From NCBI GenBank assembly GCA_022385755.1, contig MU278352.1, forward strand, positions 1,178,001 to 1,242,000: DNA of 64,000 nt, in the 5' to 3' direction. Position 1 is the first letter of the stretch; the number at the start of each line of letters is the position of its first letter. This document shows, in pieces, positions 35,936 through 47,946 of the stretch. A program made the translations under genes and the position numbers. Origin of the DNA: Trametopsis cervina (Eukaryota; Basidiomycota; Agaricomycetes; Polyporales; Irpicaceae). The notes below the pieces were generated by a model, which saw only the letters and a list, made by a program, of their open reading frames with translations, made no database searches and was not told the origin of the DNA.

Positions 35936-38853
35936 ACTCTTGCCTGATATGTCCCGTTCATGCTATACTCGTTGCTCCAAAGCTTCTCGACTCTGCCCAT
36001 ATTGACGTTGTTGTCGTTATAATTAGCTTACCGCGCCGCTGTATTTTAGACCTATTTTTCTACTTTTCTCAGGGTGACGAATTGGGAAGCGTGTGCCAGC
36101 GACTAAATTGGACAAATGAGTCGAGTTTGTAGGTCAACATGTACGCTACAAACAGCCTTCCTACGGTAATTGGAAGTGATGAACACCACCGACGAAGGAT
36201 CGTAGGAAGGAACGGGACCAAGGACGTAGTGGAGACAGAGATCTCCCAGTTCGGCTGGGATCATTCTAGCTGCGCCTAGCACGCGAATACGGTAGCCTAA
36301 AGACATAGCCCGGAAGCCAGGAGTAACCTGTCGCAATTTGTCGGATTTGACCCGGCTTCAACTCGACTTTCGAACGAGGAGCACGGCCCAAATCCGACCT
36401 GGACGGGGCGGAAGAAACCAAGTGGCGGGTGGTGGTATTCGTTGGCCATACTTCGTAGTGGCTACATAGGTGTGTTACAGCGATGGCCAGGTAAGAAGAG
36501 AATCCAGGCTTGAAACCTTGAGCCTTTAGCTTGAGGGTAGGAGGATACGTAGATAGGCGGACGATCGGTGGCCAATAAACAGCAGAATAGAGGTCTTTTC
36601 GACTGAAGTAGCGTGTTCTCTGGGACCATTGGTATGCGGTTCTTGACGATACGATGGCGATATCGTATCGGCTAGTGCTTGTAGGCTATTTCTGACAAGG
36701 AGAGAAAATGGTTGTGGGACTCTAACATACGATAGGCAATGGGTAACATCTCGCTCCGTCCAATCCTCACCCCAGAACACTCATCGTCCCGTATGCCATA
36801 CATCGCGTTTGTGAGTTGCTGGAGAGGTGATTGAGCTTGTGGTTTGGTCCGGTACTGTAGAGGCGGTGGACATATGGAGGAGTTACCAGTCCGAGAAATA
36901 ACCGCGACGAAAATTGAGTGACCAAGGAGGGTGGATTTGAGGCATGAAAGATACGCGACCAGCGATGCTAGCGGCGCATATAGCGAGTCTGGAACTAGAC
37001 CGTGGACGAGAAGATGCTGGTAAAGAGAGAGACAAGTTGGGAGTGTGTGTGAGCGTTGGGATCGGAGGAAAATGGCCAGGATAGCGTGATCGGGGGCGAT
37101 CGAGGTTGCCGCTTGCAGTTGGCCACTGACTCTGCCAGCTGTTTCCCTCCAACCACGACCTGCTTTGTCTCGTTGTCGCTGCGCGCGGATCCGCATCCAT
37201 TGGTGTCTTGATCATATGCTCCCCAAACCTCTGCACACTGGCACAGCACACATGTACACAAATTGTACAATAAAATCACACATCTTGCGCTGCCTCTTGC
37301 GACTCGATTTCTTGGGTTCTCATTCCCTTGACGGTACTGCTGGCTGCCCGCGGTCTCTTGGTTGTTCCTCTGGGTCATCAAGTCTTCGTAGCTGCCCGTA
37401 GTCTCACGCGACAGCCACCTTACTCCAGCATAGAGGCGAATACTGTTTCCCGAGTCCTCTGCCCAGGTTAACGCATCTCGCCTCCATGGGATCGTGGATA
37501 TAGGTGTCATCCAGCTACAGGTCGGCCGTGTTCGGTGCTCCGCTAGCGGTCCAAATCCGCTGCTGAACAGCCATGGAATGGGAAAGAGCTCTGTGGCTCA
37601 AATGCCAAGGGCTGAGAGCATTCAGACTCTATTATGTGCTCACAGAAATGCATATTAGCAAGGAATATACGGGCACATCTCTCACTGAAGTTATCGTGGC
37701 GTTCTATTAGGACGTCTTGAAATCACGCATAAGACTGCAAGCATATTGCTGGTAAGCTCTTGATTTTGTCGCAGCTGCCCATTCTCCTCTGGGGAAGATC
37801 GCGCGTCGAGCAGTCTTCTTCTCTGCCCCTGCTTGAAGTCTTGTGGGTGAATGCCTCTCGCTTCAGCCTGGGCAGCGGCTTGGACTCTTGATGCGCACAT
37901 CACACTCTTGACAATCTTGAGGCACACTGCCAATGAACATGAACAAGTCTTTTGCTGTATGGACGTCGGTGAAAGACTTGCCTTGTGATGGCGCCGCCGC
38001 ATTTTGATTGCGGGGTGGGCGTGACCGTTACTGTCACGTCTAATCACTCTAGGGACAATGGACAATGGTGGAAGCTGATGATTCCCCAGCCTATCCTGTG
38101 CAGCATTTCGTGGAAGATGCAGAATTCAAATGTCATTTATAGTTTGCTGGTTCTAATGCAGAAGGAACAGATGGTCAGCCAGGGTCGCCGCTACGGTCGA
38201 GAGCATGGGACTTGGAGCCTCGAAGTGCAATCCCAGACGAATCCGCCCCTTCTGCACAGCGAGTACAGTCAAGCTACGAGCATGAGTATGTGCCGTGGCA
38301 TGTATGTACTCACTGTGATTGATGCCATGTATGTCTTCGTTTGTTACGGGGACGGCGCGTCGATCTGCTATGTTTCGTTCACCGTTCCCGGTATCTTCTC
38401 TTGTCGTAATGATGGTTCAATTAACCCCGCTCCTCTGCAGAGATCCAGGTTCAGGCATGAAGACGAACAATGAAGTAGATAGTGCTCGCCATCGCTAATG
38501 GGTGCAGATCTGGACAAACGGAAGCTTAACCCGAGGGGACGCGCCCGATTCGTGCTGGCATCTGGAGTCAACTCTGCCGTTCCCAAATGCAGCAACTTTC
38601 AGGGCTCCCTTACGAGATTCTTTCGGCCCCTCATGGACTCAAATTACTCAAATATCCCGCCTAGCGTCGCGAACTCTCTCAGGACCCCATATAAGAGCCC
38701 TCCCGGCGGTCCCGTCGTCTTCGCCCCCAACTCTTCTTTCTCTCCCTTTCTCTTTCTCTCTTTGTCGACTCTGCTTTCCCGCACTCTCCTCTCGCTCTCT
38801 GCCGTGCTCGATCTCGTGGTTTTCACTCACTCCTCACCCTCACTGTCTCCTCC
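35936..38853. other. Largest gene-poor stretch (2.9 kb)
   Basis: No coding gene supported on either strand; the open frames (e.g. 36672-37510 minus, 37985-38473 plus) have no motif and no consistent splice extension. The last 170 bp form the promoter of the small-protein gene at 38854. May contain untranslated or noncoding transcripts that cannot be judged from sequence alone. Confidence 0.4.
38690..38695 (+). promoter_or_regulatory. TATA box of small-protein gene (copy B)
   Basis: TATAAG about 160 bp upstream of the ATG at 38854, followed by a long CT-rich leader (38720-38850). Confidence 0.5.
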
Positions 38854-39542
38854 ATGGCATTCCAAGAACCCTCTAGACTACCCTACCAAGCTTACGATAC
38901 ACAGTCTCAGCCTTTTCCTCCACGCATTGAGCCTCCTTGTGTGGCTTATTCACCATCTTCCCAGCCTGCGCGACCCGCGCCGCTTTACGGACACAGGCGT
39001 ACATCAAGTATCTGCCTCCCACCAATAAACTTCTTCAGTCGGTCTAGTGATGACTTGATGGTGCGTCTGTAAATCGCTTCTTTTCGGTCTCAATACCTGA
39101 CGTGTCATCCTTAGAGAACCGTGGATCTTCGACACGTCGACGTCGATCTTGGCCATGTATGCCGCACAAGCTTCAACTTGGTGAGTTGGCATCAATCTTT
39201 GGACTTCACGCTTTTGACACGTGTCGCCTGTCCAGTCCGACATCCTTGAAGTGGACGAGGATGAAGATCTTGACCTATCAGCCACTCTTCCTCCCTCGTC
39301 AACCTCTACACTACGATCGTCAGCATCAATTTCAGCCTCGACGCGGACTCTATCTAAAATCGGGCGTAAAGTTAGGGGCGTCTTTACTACGGTCAGGGTG
39401 ACAGTGAGTGGTCCAGCTGTAATCGCTGCTCAGCAGGACACTCAATTACAACCAGACATTTATCCCCTGCGTGCGGACACGGCCTCGCATATCTTCTGTC
39501 GTCAACGACGGCACAAAAACTGGATTGGATCTTCTCGCTTGA
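38854..39542 (+). CDS. Small protein, unidentified family (copy B)
   Basis: Unrecognised. Exons 38854-39060, 39115-39180 and 39236-39403 are well supported. A fourth exon 39456-39542 is the best guess for the end, giving 175 aa; without that splice the frame would run on to 39727. The N-terminus is rich in Pro, Ser and Tyr. The core CRTSFNL|SDILEVDEDEDLDL is split by a phase-0 intron exactly as in the gene at 20663-21236, and a basic motif SKIGRKVRGVF follows, aligning with HRISRFVKLL of copy A. TATA and pyrimidine-rich leader resemble those of copy A. Function unknown; an acidic patch plus basic tail suggests a regulatory adaptor, but that is only inference. Confidence 0.55.
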
Positions 39543-39977
39543 ACGCACGCATCTCCTCTTTGCCTGGTGAGGTGTCCTGTATATCTCGCAACTGTTCTTT
39601 CGTCTTCGTCTTCGACCTTCGTTTCTTGGATCGGCGCATGGCGACCTGCCGCAAACTCCACTCTTTGCTTGTATCATATTGCAGTATTTTCTCCATATCA
39701 CTCGCCCGTACATGTGCAGATGCTTGACGTCTTTGCTGCACTCGAATAATTGTATTATAGCCCAGGATCTTGCAGCATATATCACACAGTAGTAGTCGCG
39801 TCGGAATCAAAACCTTCTTGTTGAAATTGTTGTCTTGCGCGTGCCGGCGGGTCGAATGGTGTTTGCAGATCTTCGAAGTTCAGCCAACAAACATTCCTGC
39901 AAAATGATAAGGTTACGCAGTGATTGTGCGTCTGAGCGATAGTACAAATGATTCTTTCTCTTTACAACGTAGTCCTT
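39543..39977. other. Intergenic between convergent genes
   Basis: 435 bp. If the last splice of the plus-strand gene is wrong, its coding region would extend into this stretch to 39727. Confidence 0.4.
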
Positions 39978-42681
39978 CTACTCATAGACGTTGTGTACCT
40001 TGTACATCTTCGTATCCGCGACGGGAGCGACGTCGTCGTTACCGTAGACCTTGTCGACCTTGTACATCTTCGTGTCTGCAGCGAAAGCCGGGGATGAAGC
40101 CGCAGGAGGAGCCTGCGTTGGCTGAGCTGCGGCGACAGCGGCAGGCGCACCGGCCTTGCTCGCCAGACTTGCTGCGCGACCATCAGGAATGTGGATGAAC
40201 TCATACGACCCGTCCGCGGAGATCCCGTCGAAGATGTAATAGCCTTTCCGCTCGAACTGGATGATGTCGCCCTTCTTCAGATCCTTGATGTTCGCATCCG
40301 CGAGCGCGCTCTCGCGGAACTCGGACACGGGAGTAACAAAGTCCTCCACCTTGTCGTCCTCCTCGAGTTTCTTCTTCGTGATGATGTAGTCGTGGTCGAA
40401 GAGCGTTGTGGGGATGAGAGGGTGCGTGGAGGTCGACGCGGAGAGCCATGTGATCTTCTTCTTCGTCTTGCGGAAGTCGCCCTCGAGGTGCAGGTCGACG
40501 GTGATGGCCGTGACCTTGCCGGAGGCGTCGGTGGTCTTGGTACGCACGATGGCATTGCCCCAGTCCATCAAGGTGACCTCTTCGTTGTCCTCGAACGATA
40601 CCGCATCCTCCTGCTCGATTATGATATTTGAGGAGAAGACAGTCTGTTTCTCGCCAACATCTGGGTTCTTCTTGTGTTTCGGCAGGGTCTTCAACTCAGG
40701 CTCGGCAGGGCCACCATTGACGGTCACTGGTACACTATCATAGAAATGTCAGAAAGCGCGAGGGACACACAAAGATAATTTTACGCACGGGTCCTGCAGG
40801 CTGACTGCCCAGAATCGCGGGGCGATTGGGTCAATGACTTTCTTGTTTAGTGTCCAGAGGGTATCCCACTCGAGGGACACAATTGCTTGTGACGGCCCTT
40901 GTGCAAGCATGTACTGGCGAAGCGCCTCCACAGTCAACCCACGACGACGAATACCTGACATATGGAATAAGAATGGGGACAGAAAGGGGTTATTTGTACC
41001 AACCTCGGACAGTGGGGAACCTTGGGTCGTCCCATCCACGTACAAGGCCCTGGTCGACAAACCAGTGCAGCTTACGCTTCGAGAGCAGGGTGTAGATGAA
41101 GTTGAGACGGCTGTTGATGCAGGTTAGCACTTTTTATCAAACATATTTTGTGATGGATTTGGTGCACCTGAAGTCCCAGATGAACACAGGGCGCAGATTG
41201 AGAGCCTCAATCATCCAGTAGTATTGCGGGTTACGGTCACGGTACTCGTTCGTCCTCAGAGCATGAGTGACACCCTCCAAAGAGTCCACAATAGGGCAAG
41301 CGAAGTCGTACGTCGGGTAAATTTTCCATTTGTCTCTGTGCCAAAGGTCAACAGGAGCCCAAAACAGCCAGAAAGGAAAAATCGCATACCCTGTGCGGTG
41401 GTGTGGTAGGACGTTGCAACGGTAAATGACAGGGTCACGCAGCGCCTTGTTCGGGTTGTCGACGCTCATTTTGGCACGGATGCACCATCTCAGGCCTTCC
41501 GGCGAACCGCTCTTCATCTCCTCAAAGTGCTTCAGACTCTCCTCGGCGCTATCCTCCCTGTGTCGAGAAGCGATACCGTCGAAGCGTTGCTGACGCATCT
41601 CCATTTGCTCGGTGTCGTCCGCGTACGCCTTGCCCTCCTTGATCAGCTTGATGGCCAACTCGTAGAGTTGGTCGAAGTAGTCGGATGTGTGTGTGACTGA
41701 GTCCCCGTGGATGTCGAGCAGAGCAAGGTCTTCCAAGATCGTCTCCTCGAACTCAGTCTACAAGGTAGCCAGCGTCAGAACAGTCATAGGACGAGGAGAT
41801 ACGTTACTTACGCGCTCTTTCGTCGGGTTCGTGTCGTCGAACCGGATAAGCAGCTTGCCCTTGTACATTTTCGCAAAGTATTGGTTGAGCATGGCAGCTT
41901 TCGCGTGGCCGATATGCAGATAGCCACTGGGCTCGGGAGGGAAACGAGTAACAACTTGACCCTCTTTCGCGTTAGGAATGCCAAGTGTGAATGATGCTGC
42001 AGTCTTGTTTGAGCGAGCCTTGCTGGATTTGGCCTCTATTGGACTTGTTAGAAGCAGTCCGGCTCGCCAGAAATAAGTGTACACGAACCGATGAGAGAAG
42101 CCAGAGCGAGCTGAGTTGACTCAAGCGATTCGATGTGGGAGAACCAGCGGATCAAGTGGACGTGTTTGTTGTTCTTCAAAAGTCCTACGATCTTGATGCT
42201 GCCTGTATAGCAATAAGAATCAGTCTATTTTATTTTGTCAAGTTGCACGCGAGGACGCACCTTTTAGTGCACCCCACACGATCAAGTCCGCCGCCGTGAT
42301 TTCATGCCCAACAAGATATGTACGGAATCCAAGATGATCGTCCAAAGAGTCGAGACCTGCTACCAGCTGTGGCACGGCTGTAGTTGTCGATAGCGTTTTG
42401 GCGAGCTCAAAGAATGTTTGCGCCTGTGGACTGATCAGTATCGGGCACTGCTATTGTTTAACCTGACCGACCTTCGCGCTATCTTCTGCCAGTCCTCCAG
42501 CTTTCGCAAGAGCGCGTACGACCTCAGCTTCATCGGTGATTGTGGACCCGTTGAGGGCTAGAGAGATGCCAGAAGCTGTCTCGTCGAAGTTTATTTCAGC
42601 TTTTTGAGTGTAGGTCGCGGTCGCCACTGCCGCGTATGGGAAGGGCGACGCGGCCGACGAAACGGTGAGTACCCCTGCCAT
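39978..42681 (-). CDS. GUS1: Cytosolic glutamyl-tRNA synthetase
   Basis: Charges tRNA-Glu with glutamate in the cytosol. Exons 42681-42472, 42423-42261, 42202-42089, 42035-41812, 41757-41390, 41335-41168, 41110-41004, 40954-40789 and 40734-39978 give 758 aa. The N-terminal ~190 residues form the GST-like domain ([19 protein letters not shown]) that in yeast binds Arc1. The class I catalytic part has the HIGH motif in [30 protein letters not shown] and the KMSKS-equivalent LLSKRKL. The anticodon-binding beta-barrels follow. The C-terminus carries the block DTKMYKV twice ([12 protein letters not shown], then [12 protein letters not shown] at the stop) after an Ala/Pro-rich linker. Divergent from the phosphoesterase gene. 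Confidence 0.95.
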
Positions 42682-42985
42682 TATCTGCAGAGAAAAGATT
42701 TCAGAAGTAAATCTCGAAAGTGACGCGTTTTATATACCTGGTGAGGATTCTGAGTCAAGAAATCTGGCCGGAGTCAAGATCGATTAGCGCGTCGTCCTAA
42801 TTGGACTGTCCGGGGTACCTTTCGGTACAAGAGACTCCGGTCACTTACCTACCGCTACATCGACAGTGACATAGCCATGAGACACCGCCTATAGCACCGA
42901 CGTATAAAGTGGACGGCTACGCCTATCTTGCTTTTCAACCCTATATCCCACGCAGTTATTCTGTCTTAAGATCTTAACACTGGCA
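42682..42985. promoter_or_regulatory. Shared promoter of GUS1 and phosphoesterase gene
   Basis: 304 bp between divergent starts. Nothing specific recognised. Confidence 0.35.
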
Positions 42986-44010
42986 ATGGCGCTCCCGACG
43001 TATGAGTCGAAGACGTGCAGAGTATACACTTCTTACGAGACAGCAAATCCCCCGCCACATCCGGGGCCATCATGGACGCGATTCATATGCATCTCAGATA
43101 CACACTCCGTAGTGTACGAAGTCCCGCCGGGAGACGTTCTACTGCACTCCGGCGATCTGTCTAGCTGGGGTGAACGGAGACAGCTGGACAAGACGTTGAA
43201 ATGGCTGGAGGGCCTCCCTCATCAGACGAAGATGTATGTGAGTTCTGCACAATAATATAGACCGTCGACAAACCCTCTAACGCGCGTACTTGGCAGAATA
43301 ATAGCAGGTAATCATGATGTATGTACCTGTATCTCGAAGATATCTTCACCACACTCACTTCCCGAAGCTATGTTTGGATGAAGATTGGGCTGAGGGTGGC
43401 AGTATGGCCAACAAGATGGGCGGCGGCCTATCCGCTAAGGTACGGTGCGCCAGTCGAGCATGAACTGCTGTTCAACAGTCTACCCAGGAGGTTTCCTCTT
43501 CCCGAAAGCGAGTACGACATGCGAAGGGAATACACTATCTAGAGTATGAGACTCTGCGTTTTACGGCGCCCAGCGGACGTACTTGGGAAGTCTATGGTTC
43601 ACCGGTACGGCTCACTACTGTCCACCCTACTCGCTGTCTTCACCTTCGAACTAATGTTTGCACCTTAGGCGGTACCAAGACATGTGATGGGCGCGTTCCA
43701 ATACGAGGGCACGCAAGAAGCCCAGGCCATTCATTCTCGTATACCCTCCACAACCGAGATACTCCTAACGCACACGCCGCCGCATGGCATATGTGACAAG
43801 ACGAAGCGCCGTGTACATGCTGGATGTGCTGTCCTTGCTACACAACTTACCAAAGATGAGTTCAATCACTGTAGACTGCATGTTTTTGGTCACATTCATG
43901 AGGCACATGGGACTCATGTCATGGGTTTGGGTGCAGCAGGAGAAAGAGTGAGTGTCAATGCTGCAATGCCAGACAGTGAAGTAGCTGTAATTGTAGATTT
44001 GTTGAACTGA
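42986..44010 (+). CDS. Calcineurin-like metallophosphoesterase (MPPED-like)
   Basis: Binuclear-metal phosphoesterase of the UPF0046/MPPED1-2 type; substrate unknown. Exons 42986-43233, 43297-43318 (22 nt), 43368-43439, 43488-43604 and 43669-44010 give 266 aa. Metal-binding motifs in order: CISDTHS, GDLSSWGE, IIAGNHD (made only by the 22-nt exon), LLTHTPPHG and FGHIHEAHG. The block GIHYLEYETLRFTAPSGRTW, then EVYGSPAVP, is typical of fungal members. Ends in VAVIVDLLN. No signal peptide. Confidence 0.92.
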
Positions 44011-44199
44011 GATATTTACAATACTATGACATGTACTCCTACAATAATTAGAATGTTCCACCTTCATACAGGATTGAAGTCACAAAAACTGGAAGCTATG
44101 GAGAAAGAACACTTTTTCTATTTACCACACCCTGCCAACCACCAATTGGTAGCGGAACAGAAGATGCAATAAAAAGAAATAGTGAGGGAAATCCCCCGA

Positions 44200-44382
44200 C
44201 GACACGAGCCGGTACTGCAGTGGCAAGGTCATCGCGTCCTCGAGTTGCAAGCAGAGCTCGAAGAACAAGGGCGGCAAAAATTTGATAACCAATAATGGAG
44301 GCGGTGCCTCCATAATAGTGGTTAAACTATTAAGAACAGATACTACACTTGATCTAAGCCAAAAGGCCAGAGTGGTAAGGAT
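44200..44382 (-). ncRNA. U2 spliceosomal snRNA
   Basis: On the minus strand the sequence GGCCTTTTGGCTTAGATCAA followed by GTGTAGTATCTGTTCTTA is the near-invariant 5' part of U2. GTAGTA (44346-44341) is the branch-site recognition element. Stem-loop IIa (AATAGTTTAACCACTATT) and IIb (ATGGAGGCACCGCCTCCAT, 44312-44294) fold perfectly. An Sm-type site AAATTTTTG lies at 44284-44275. The 3' stem-loop region contains CTGCAGTACCGG, similar to the loop IV region of other U2 RNAs. Ends are approximate to about 10 nt. The gene lies between two coding genes and has its own TATA-like element. A 104-aa open frame overlapping it is an artefact. Confidence 0.93.
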
Positions 44383-44400
44383 TCCAGATGGGCGAACGCA

Positions 44401-44410
44401 GGTATATAAG
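44401..44410 (-). promoter_or_regulatory. TATA-like element of U2 snRNA gene
   Basis: CTTATATACC on the minus strand about 20-28 nt upstream of the inferred U2 5' end, the expected spacing. Confidence 0.55.
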
Positions 44411-44768
44411 GCGTGGCGTAATTGCGCACGGACCACCCTGCACGTGACTTGATTGCTCTCTCACTCCGGCACTTCCAGCCGTCACCCTGTTAGCTTGACA
44501 AGCGCAAACGCCTCAATAAATTCACCAAGAACGTCAGAGAATATTTTGAGGTCATATCTAAAATATTGACAGCAGGTTCGACGACGTACGAGCAGTGGAC
44601 GGCGATATTTGTCTGTATGTGGCCACAGCCTTTGTGGCGTTCCCGATCGGGCTCACAGTCAGTCACAGAATCGGACAGTGCAACACAGTCGTTCAGATGA
44701 TATACATATTCACTCCCTCTAAAATACATTTTGGTAATGTGATACAGCTTCATTGTCACCATTCCACT
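44411..44768. other. Intergenic
   Basis: About 360 bp between the U2 promoter and the 3' end of the isopropylmalate synthase gene. Contains a GCACGTGA E-box-like palindrome near 44440. No gene seen. Confidence 0.4.
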
Positions 44769-47430
44769 TCAGTTCCCGTTAACAAGGGTAGCTGGTACCA
44801 ACTCGAACGAGCTGGCCGCACGCAACACGGCCTTTAATCCCGACGCTGTGATGTCGGTATCACTCGAAACACCCCAGGCTGTGATCCTCTTGGCCTGGTC
44901 CGGCACCTCATACGCTAATTCAACGTACGAGGCAGCCTCCACATTCGTACCCTCTCCAATCGAGTGCTCGGCGTATTCTTTGATTGACAGGCTGCCCTCG
45001 ATCAGGGAGTTCAAGGACGTGAGGATGGAGGATAAGGGGCCGGTACCCTCCGCTGTCAGCTGCCTATCCTTCCCATCCCACAGAAGGTCCACCTTTAACT
45101 CTTTGCGGCCTCCGGCATTCTCCATCGTAAAGTTCTTCAGAGATATGCGAGACGGCGTCTTGGTACCATAGTGGTATGTCTCGCGGAAGAGCTGCACCAA
45201 ATCTGTATACGAGATGTTGTCGTTGTGGTCGCGAGCGGCGCGTTGAACAACCTCGAAGAACGATCCTTGGAACCTGCGCGGTAACTCAAGGTGTAGAGAG
45301 TTGAGAACGGCTGACGCAACGTCGGCTTGACCCGATCTCGCATTGAATCCGACGCTGAGCTTCAGTTCGGGGAGAGTACGGTCGCCAATCGCGGTGTTCA
45401 CAGCGCTGAGGACCGCGCGTAATCCAGAGCCAGCAATATCGGAATCAACGCCGACGCCCCACCAGGACTCGCCAGCCTTGCGAGCTTCTTTGACTTCTTG
45501 ACCACCGCGGACGAGCTCAATATATGACGCAGCTTTCACATTCGAGCCCTCGCCAACAGAGTGTTCTGTGTACTCGCGGATGGTGAAATCGAGGTCTAAG
45601 TGAGTTCGCAGAGCGTCGAGGAGGGCGGAGAGGGGACCATTTCCATCGCCTCGGATGACACGCAGCGTCCCGTCGACCAGAATTGTGCCGTCGAAGAGGC
45701 GTCGCTCGTCGGCAGGCGAATCACTGTCGCCGTCTACTACAGCTGAGTCTGGCAGAGGCTCTGCAGAGATCTTGAACGACTTGAGCACGAGACGACCTTC
45801 GTATTTAGATCCACCGAAGTTGTACTTCTCACGGAAAGCAGTCGTGATGTCCTCGACCGACATCTCGCGAGCTTCACGGTCGGCGATCTCTTGCACGACC
45901 TGGTAGAAGGCGACCTGCATCTTCCGGGGCATGTCGAGACCGATGTGCTGCTGGATGAGGTACGCGATGCCTCCCTTTCCTGACTGGGAGTTGACTCGGA
46001 TGACAGCCTCGTAGTTGCAGCCAAGGTCCGCGGGGTCGATGGGGAGGTAAGGCATGTCCCAATACTGAGGCTCTCCAATCGCCAGAGCTTCGGCGTGACG
46101 TTTTTGCTGAGCAGCGAAGCCCTTCTTGATCGCATCCTGATGTGAGCCAGAGAATGCGGTGAAGACAAGCTCGCCAGCATATGGGTGACGGGGATGGACG
46201 GGGAGGTCGTTACATGAAGTGACGGTGTCGATGACGGACTGGATATCGCTGAAGTCGAGGTTGGGCTGGACACCCTGGGTGTACAAGTTAAGCCCTAGAG
46301 TGACGAGATCCACGTTGCCCGTCCGCTCGCCGTTGCCGAACAGGCAACCTTCCACGCGGTCTCCACCAGCAAGCAATCCAAGCTCGGTAGCAGCAACGCC
46401 TTGCCCTGCAATTATCGTTAGTAAGCCTTAGTATACAAGTACCAATGGTGAGACGTACCGCGATCATTGTGTGGGTGCAAGCTCACGATGATCTTTTCGC
46501 GCTCGGTGATCTTACGGCAGAAATTCTCGATCTATGCAAAAAGCCAGGATAAACGACCATAACGCATGTAGTCCAGATTATACGCACCTGGTCCGCATAG
46601 TGATTCGGTGGTGCAATCTCCACAGTCGCGGGTAGATTGAACGTAATACGCTCGTCGCCCAGCCCAGCCTTGCCCCAGGCGGCCTTCACAGCATCACAAA
46701 TCTCAATCGCGAAATCCGGCTCCGTCTGCGTGAAGCACTCCGGGCTGTACTCAAATCTAAACTGCGTGCCGTGCTTCGCGGTGCACTCTTCAGTGAGTTG
46801 CCGCACGATTTTGGTGTGCTTCACGGCCAGGGCGATAGTGTCCTCCTTGCTGTTGCCGAAGACGACACTGCGGAACGACGGCGAAGTGGCATTGTACATG
46901 TGGATAATCGCCTTTTTGGTGCCCGCGACAGAGTCTATCGTGCGCCTGATGAGATCTTCTCGAGCGGGAGTGAGGACCTATAACCAGTGGCGAAGGAGTC
47001 AGTACACTGTCGCAGCTGGATCTGCGCCACCGCGACCCAGGGCAGAGCAGTAGTACATATGTGAACGTACCTGTAGCCAAACATCATCTGGGACTTGGTT
47101 CTGCTCTATCAACCCTCTGACAAAGTTGAAGTCGGTGTCGCTTGCGGCAGGGTATGCAACCTCGATCTCCTTCACATTACACTTGATCAGGGTGTGGAAG
47201 AAGCGGGTCTTTTGCTCAATCGTCATAGGATTAGCAAGAGCTTGGTTTCCATCTCGCAAATCCGTGGAGAGCCATATTGGAGCTGTCCGCTGGACCTTGG
47301 AGGGCCATTGTCGATCAGGGATGTTTAGAGGGGTGTACGGCTTGTACTTTTGGGAAGGGTCGGCGCTGTGCGCAATGTGAGAAAGATCGCACTGCTATGT
47401 ATAGCAATGAGAAAGCTTACAGCATAGGCA
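44769..47430 (-). CDS. LEU4: 2-isopropylmalate synthase with duplicated regulatory region
   Basis: First step of leucine synthesis: condenses acetyl-CoA with 2-oxoisovalerate. Exons 47430-47420 (11 nt), 47365-47071, 46977-46588, 46531-46459 and 46405-44769 give 801 aa. Catalytic TIM-barrel motifs: [54 protein letters not shown] and the metal-binding [20 protein letters not shown]. Two copies of linker plus LeuA regulatory module follow. Copy 1, about residues 398-593, includes [20 protein letters not shown]. Copy 2, about 614-788, includes [20 protein letters not shown]. Typical fungal enzymes are near 600-620 aa with one module, so this protein is about 190 aa longer. No mitochondrial presequence is visible. 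Confidence 0.93.
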
Positions 47431-47946
47431 TGGCCGCAATCGTAGCGATTAAGTTGCTACTAGATGGTCGTTCAAAACGCGAGTTGAGCAAACTCGTGGA
47501 GGAGTCATGGCGAATTTATGACTTAGTCCATTACACATACGGGAAAGGAAACAGACGGCGGCAAATCTCTCGCCGCAATCATTTTGACCTCTTCGTTGAC
47601 ATCTACGAATCGGCGAGACGGACATGCGCTTTCAGCGTGCTCTCCCAAGGATATCCGTCCTTTAGGCTGACAGTAATAGTACGAATTCATTGTGATTGCA
47701 AGCTAAGATACATTGATTGATGGAGTGACAATAACACATTGTAGAATGCTGGTAGATACCGGTGGGCTGTAGGGAAACAATGGTACAAAGCCGGTAGTTG
47801 TGAGTAACGCAGCCTTGTACTGCAGATATATGGTGATGTAAGTATAGACGACGTGATAGATTATGTGCAAGTCCCAACGCAATGCAATGATGAGTCAAAT
47901 GAAAAGAAAATAACGAGCAATAGTGCACTAGGCTCCTGACCGGAGG
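47431..47946. other. Intergenic, LEU4 promoter
   Basis: 516 bp between two minus-strand genes. No gene recognised; specific Leu3-type sites were not identified. Confidence 0.4.

Noticed and set aside
37985..38473. 162-aa plus-strand open frame in the gene-poor region
   Set aside because: Composition and lack of splice-linked exons or motifs do not support coding.
44122..44436. 104-aa minus-strand ORF
   Set aside because: Lies over the U2 snRNA gene; the RNA explains the conservation.
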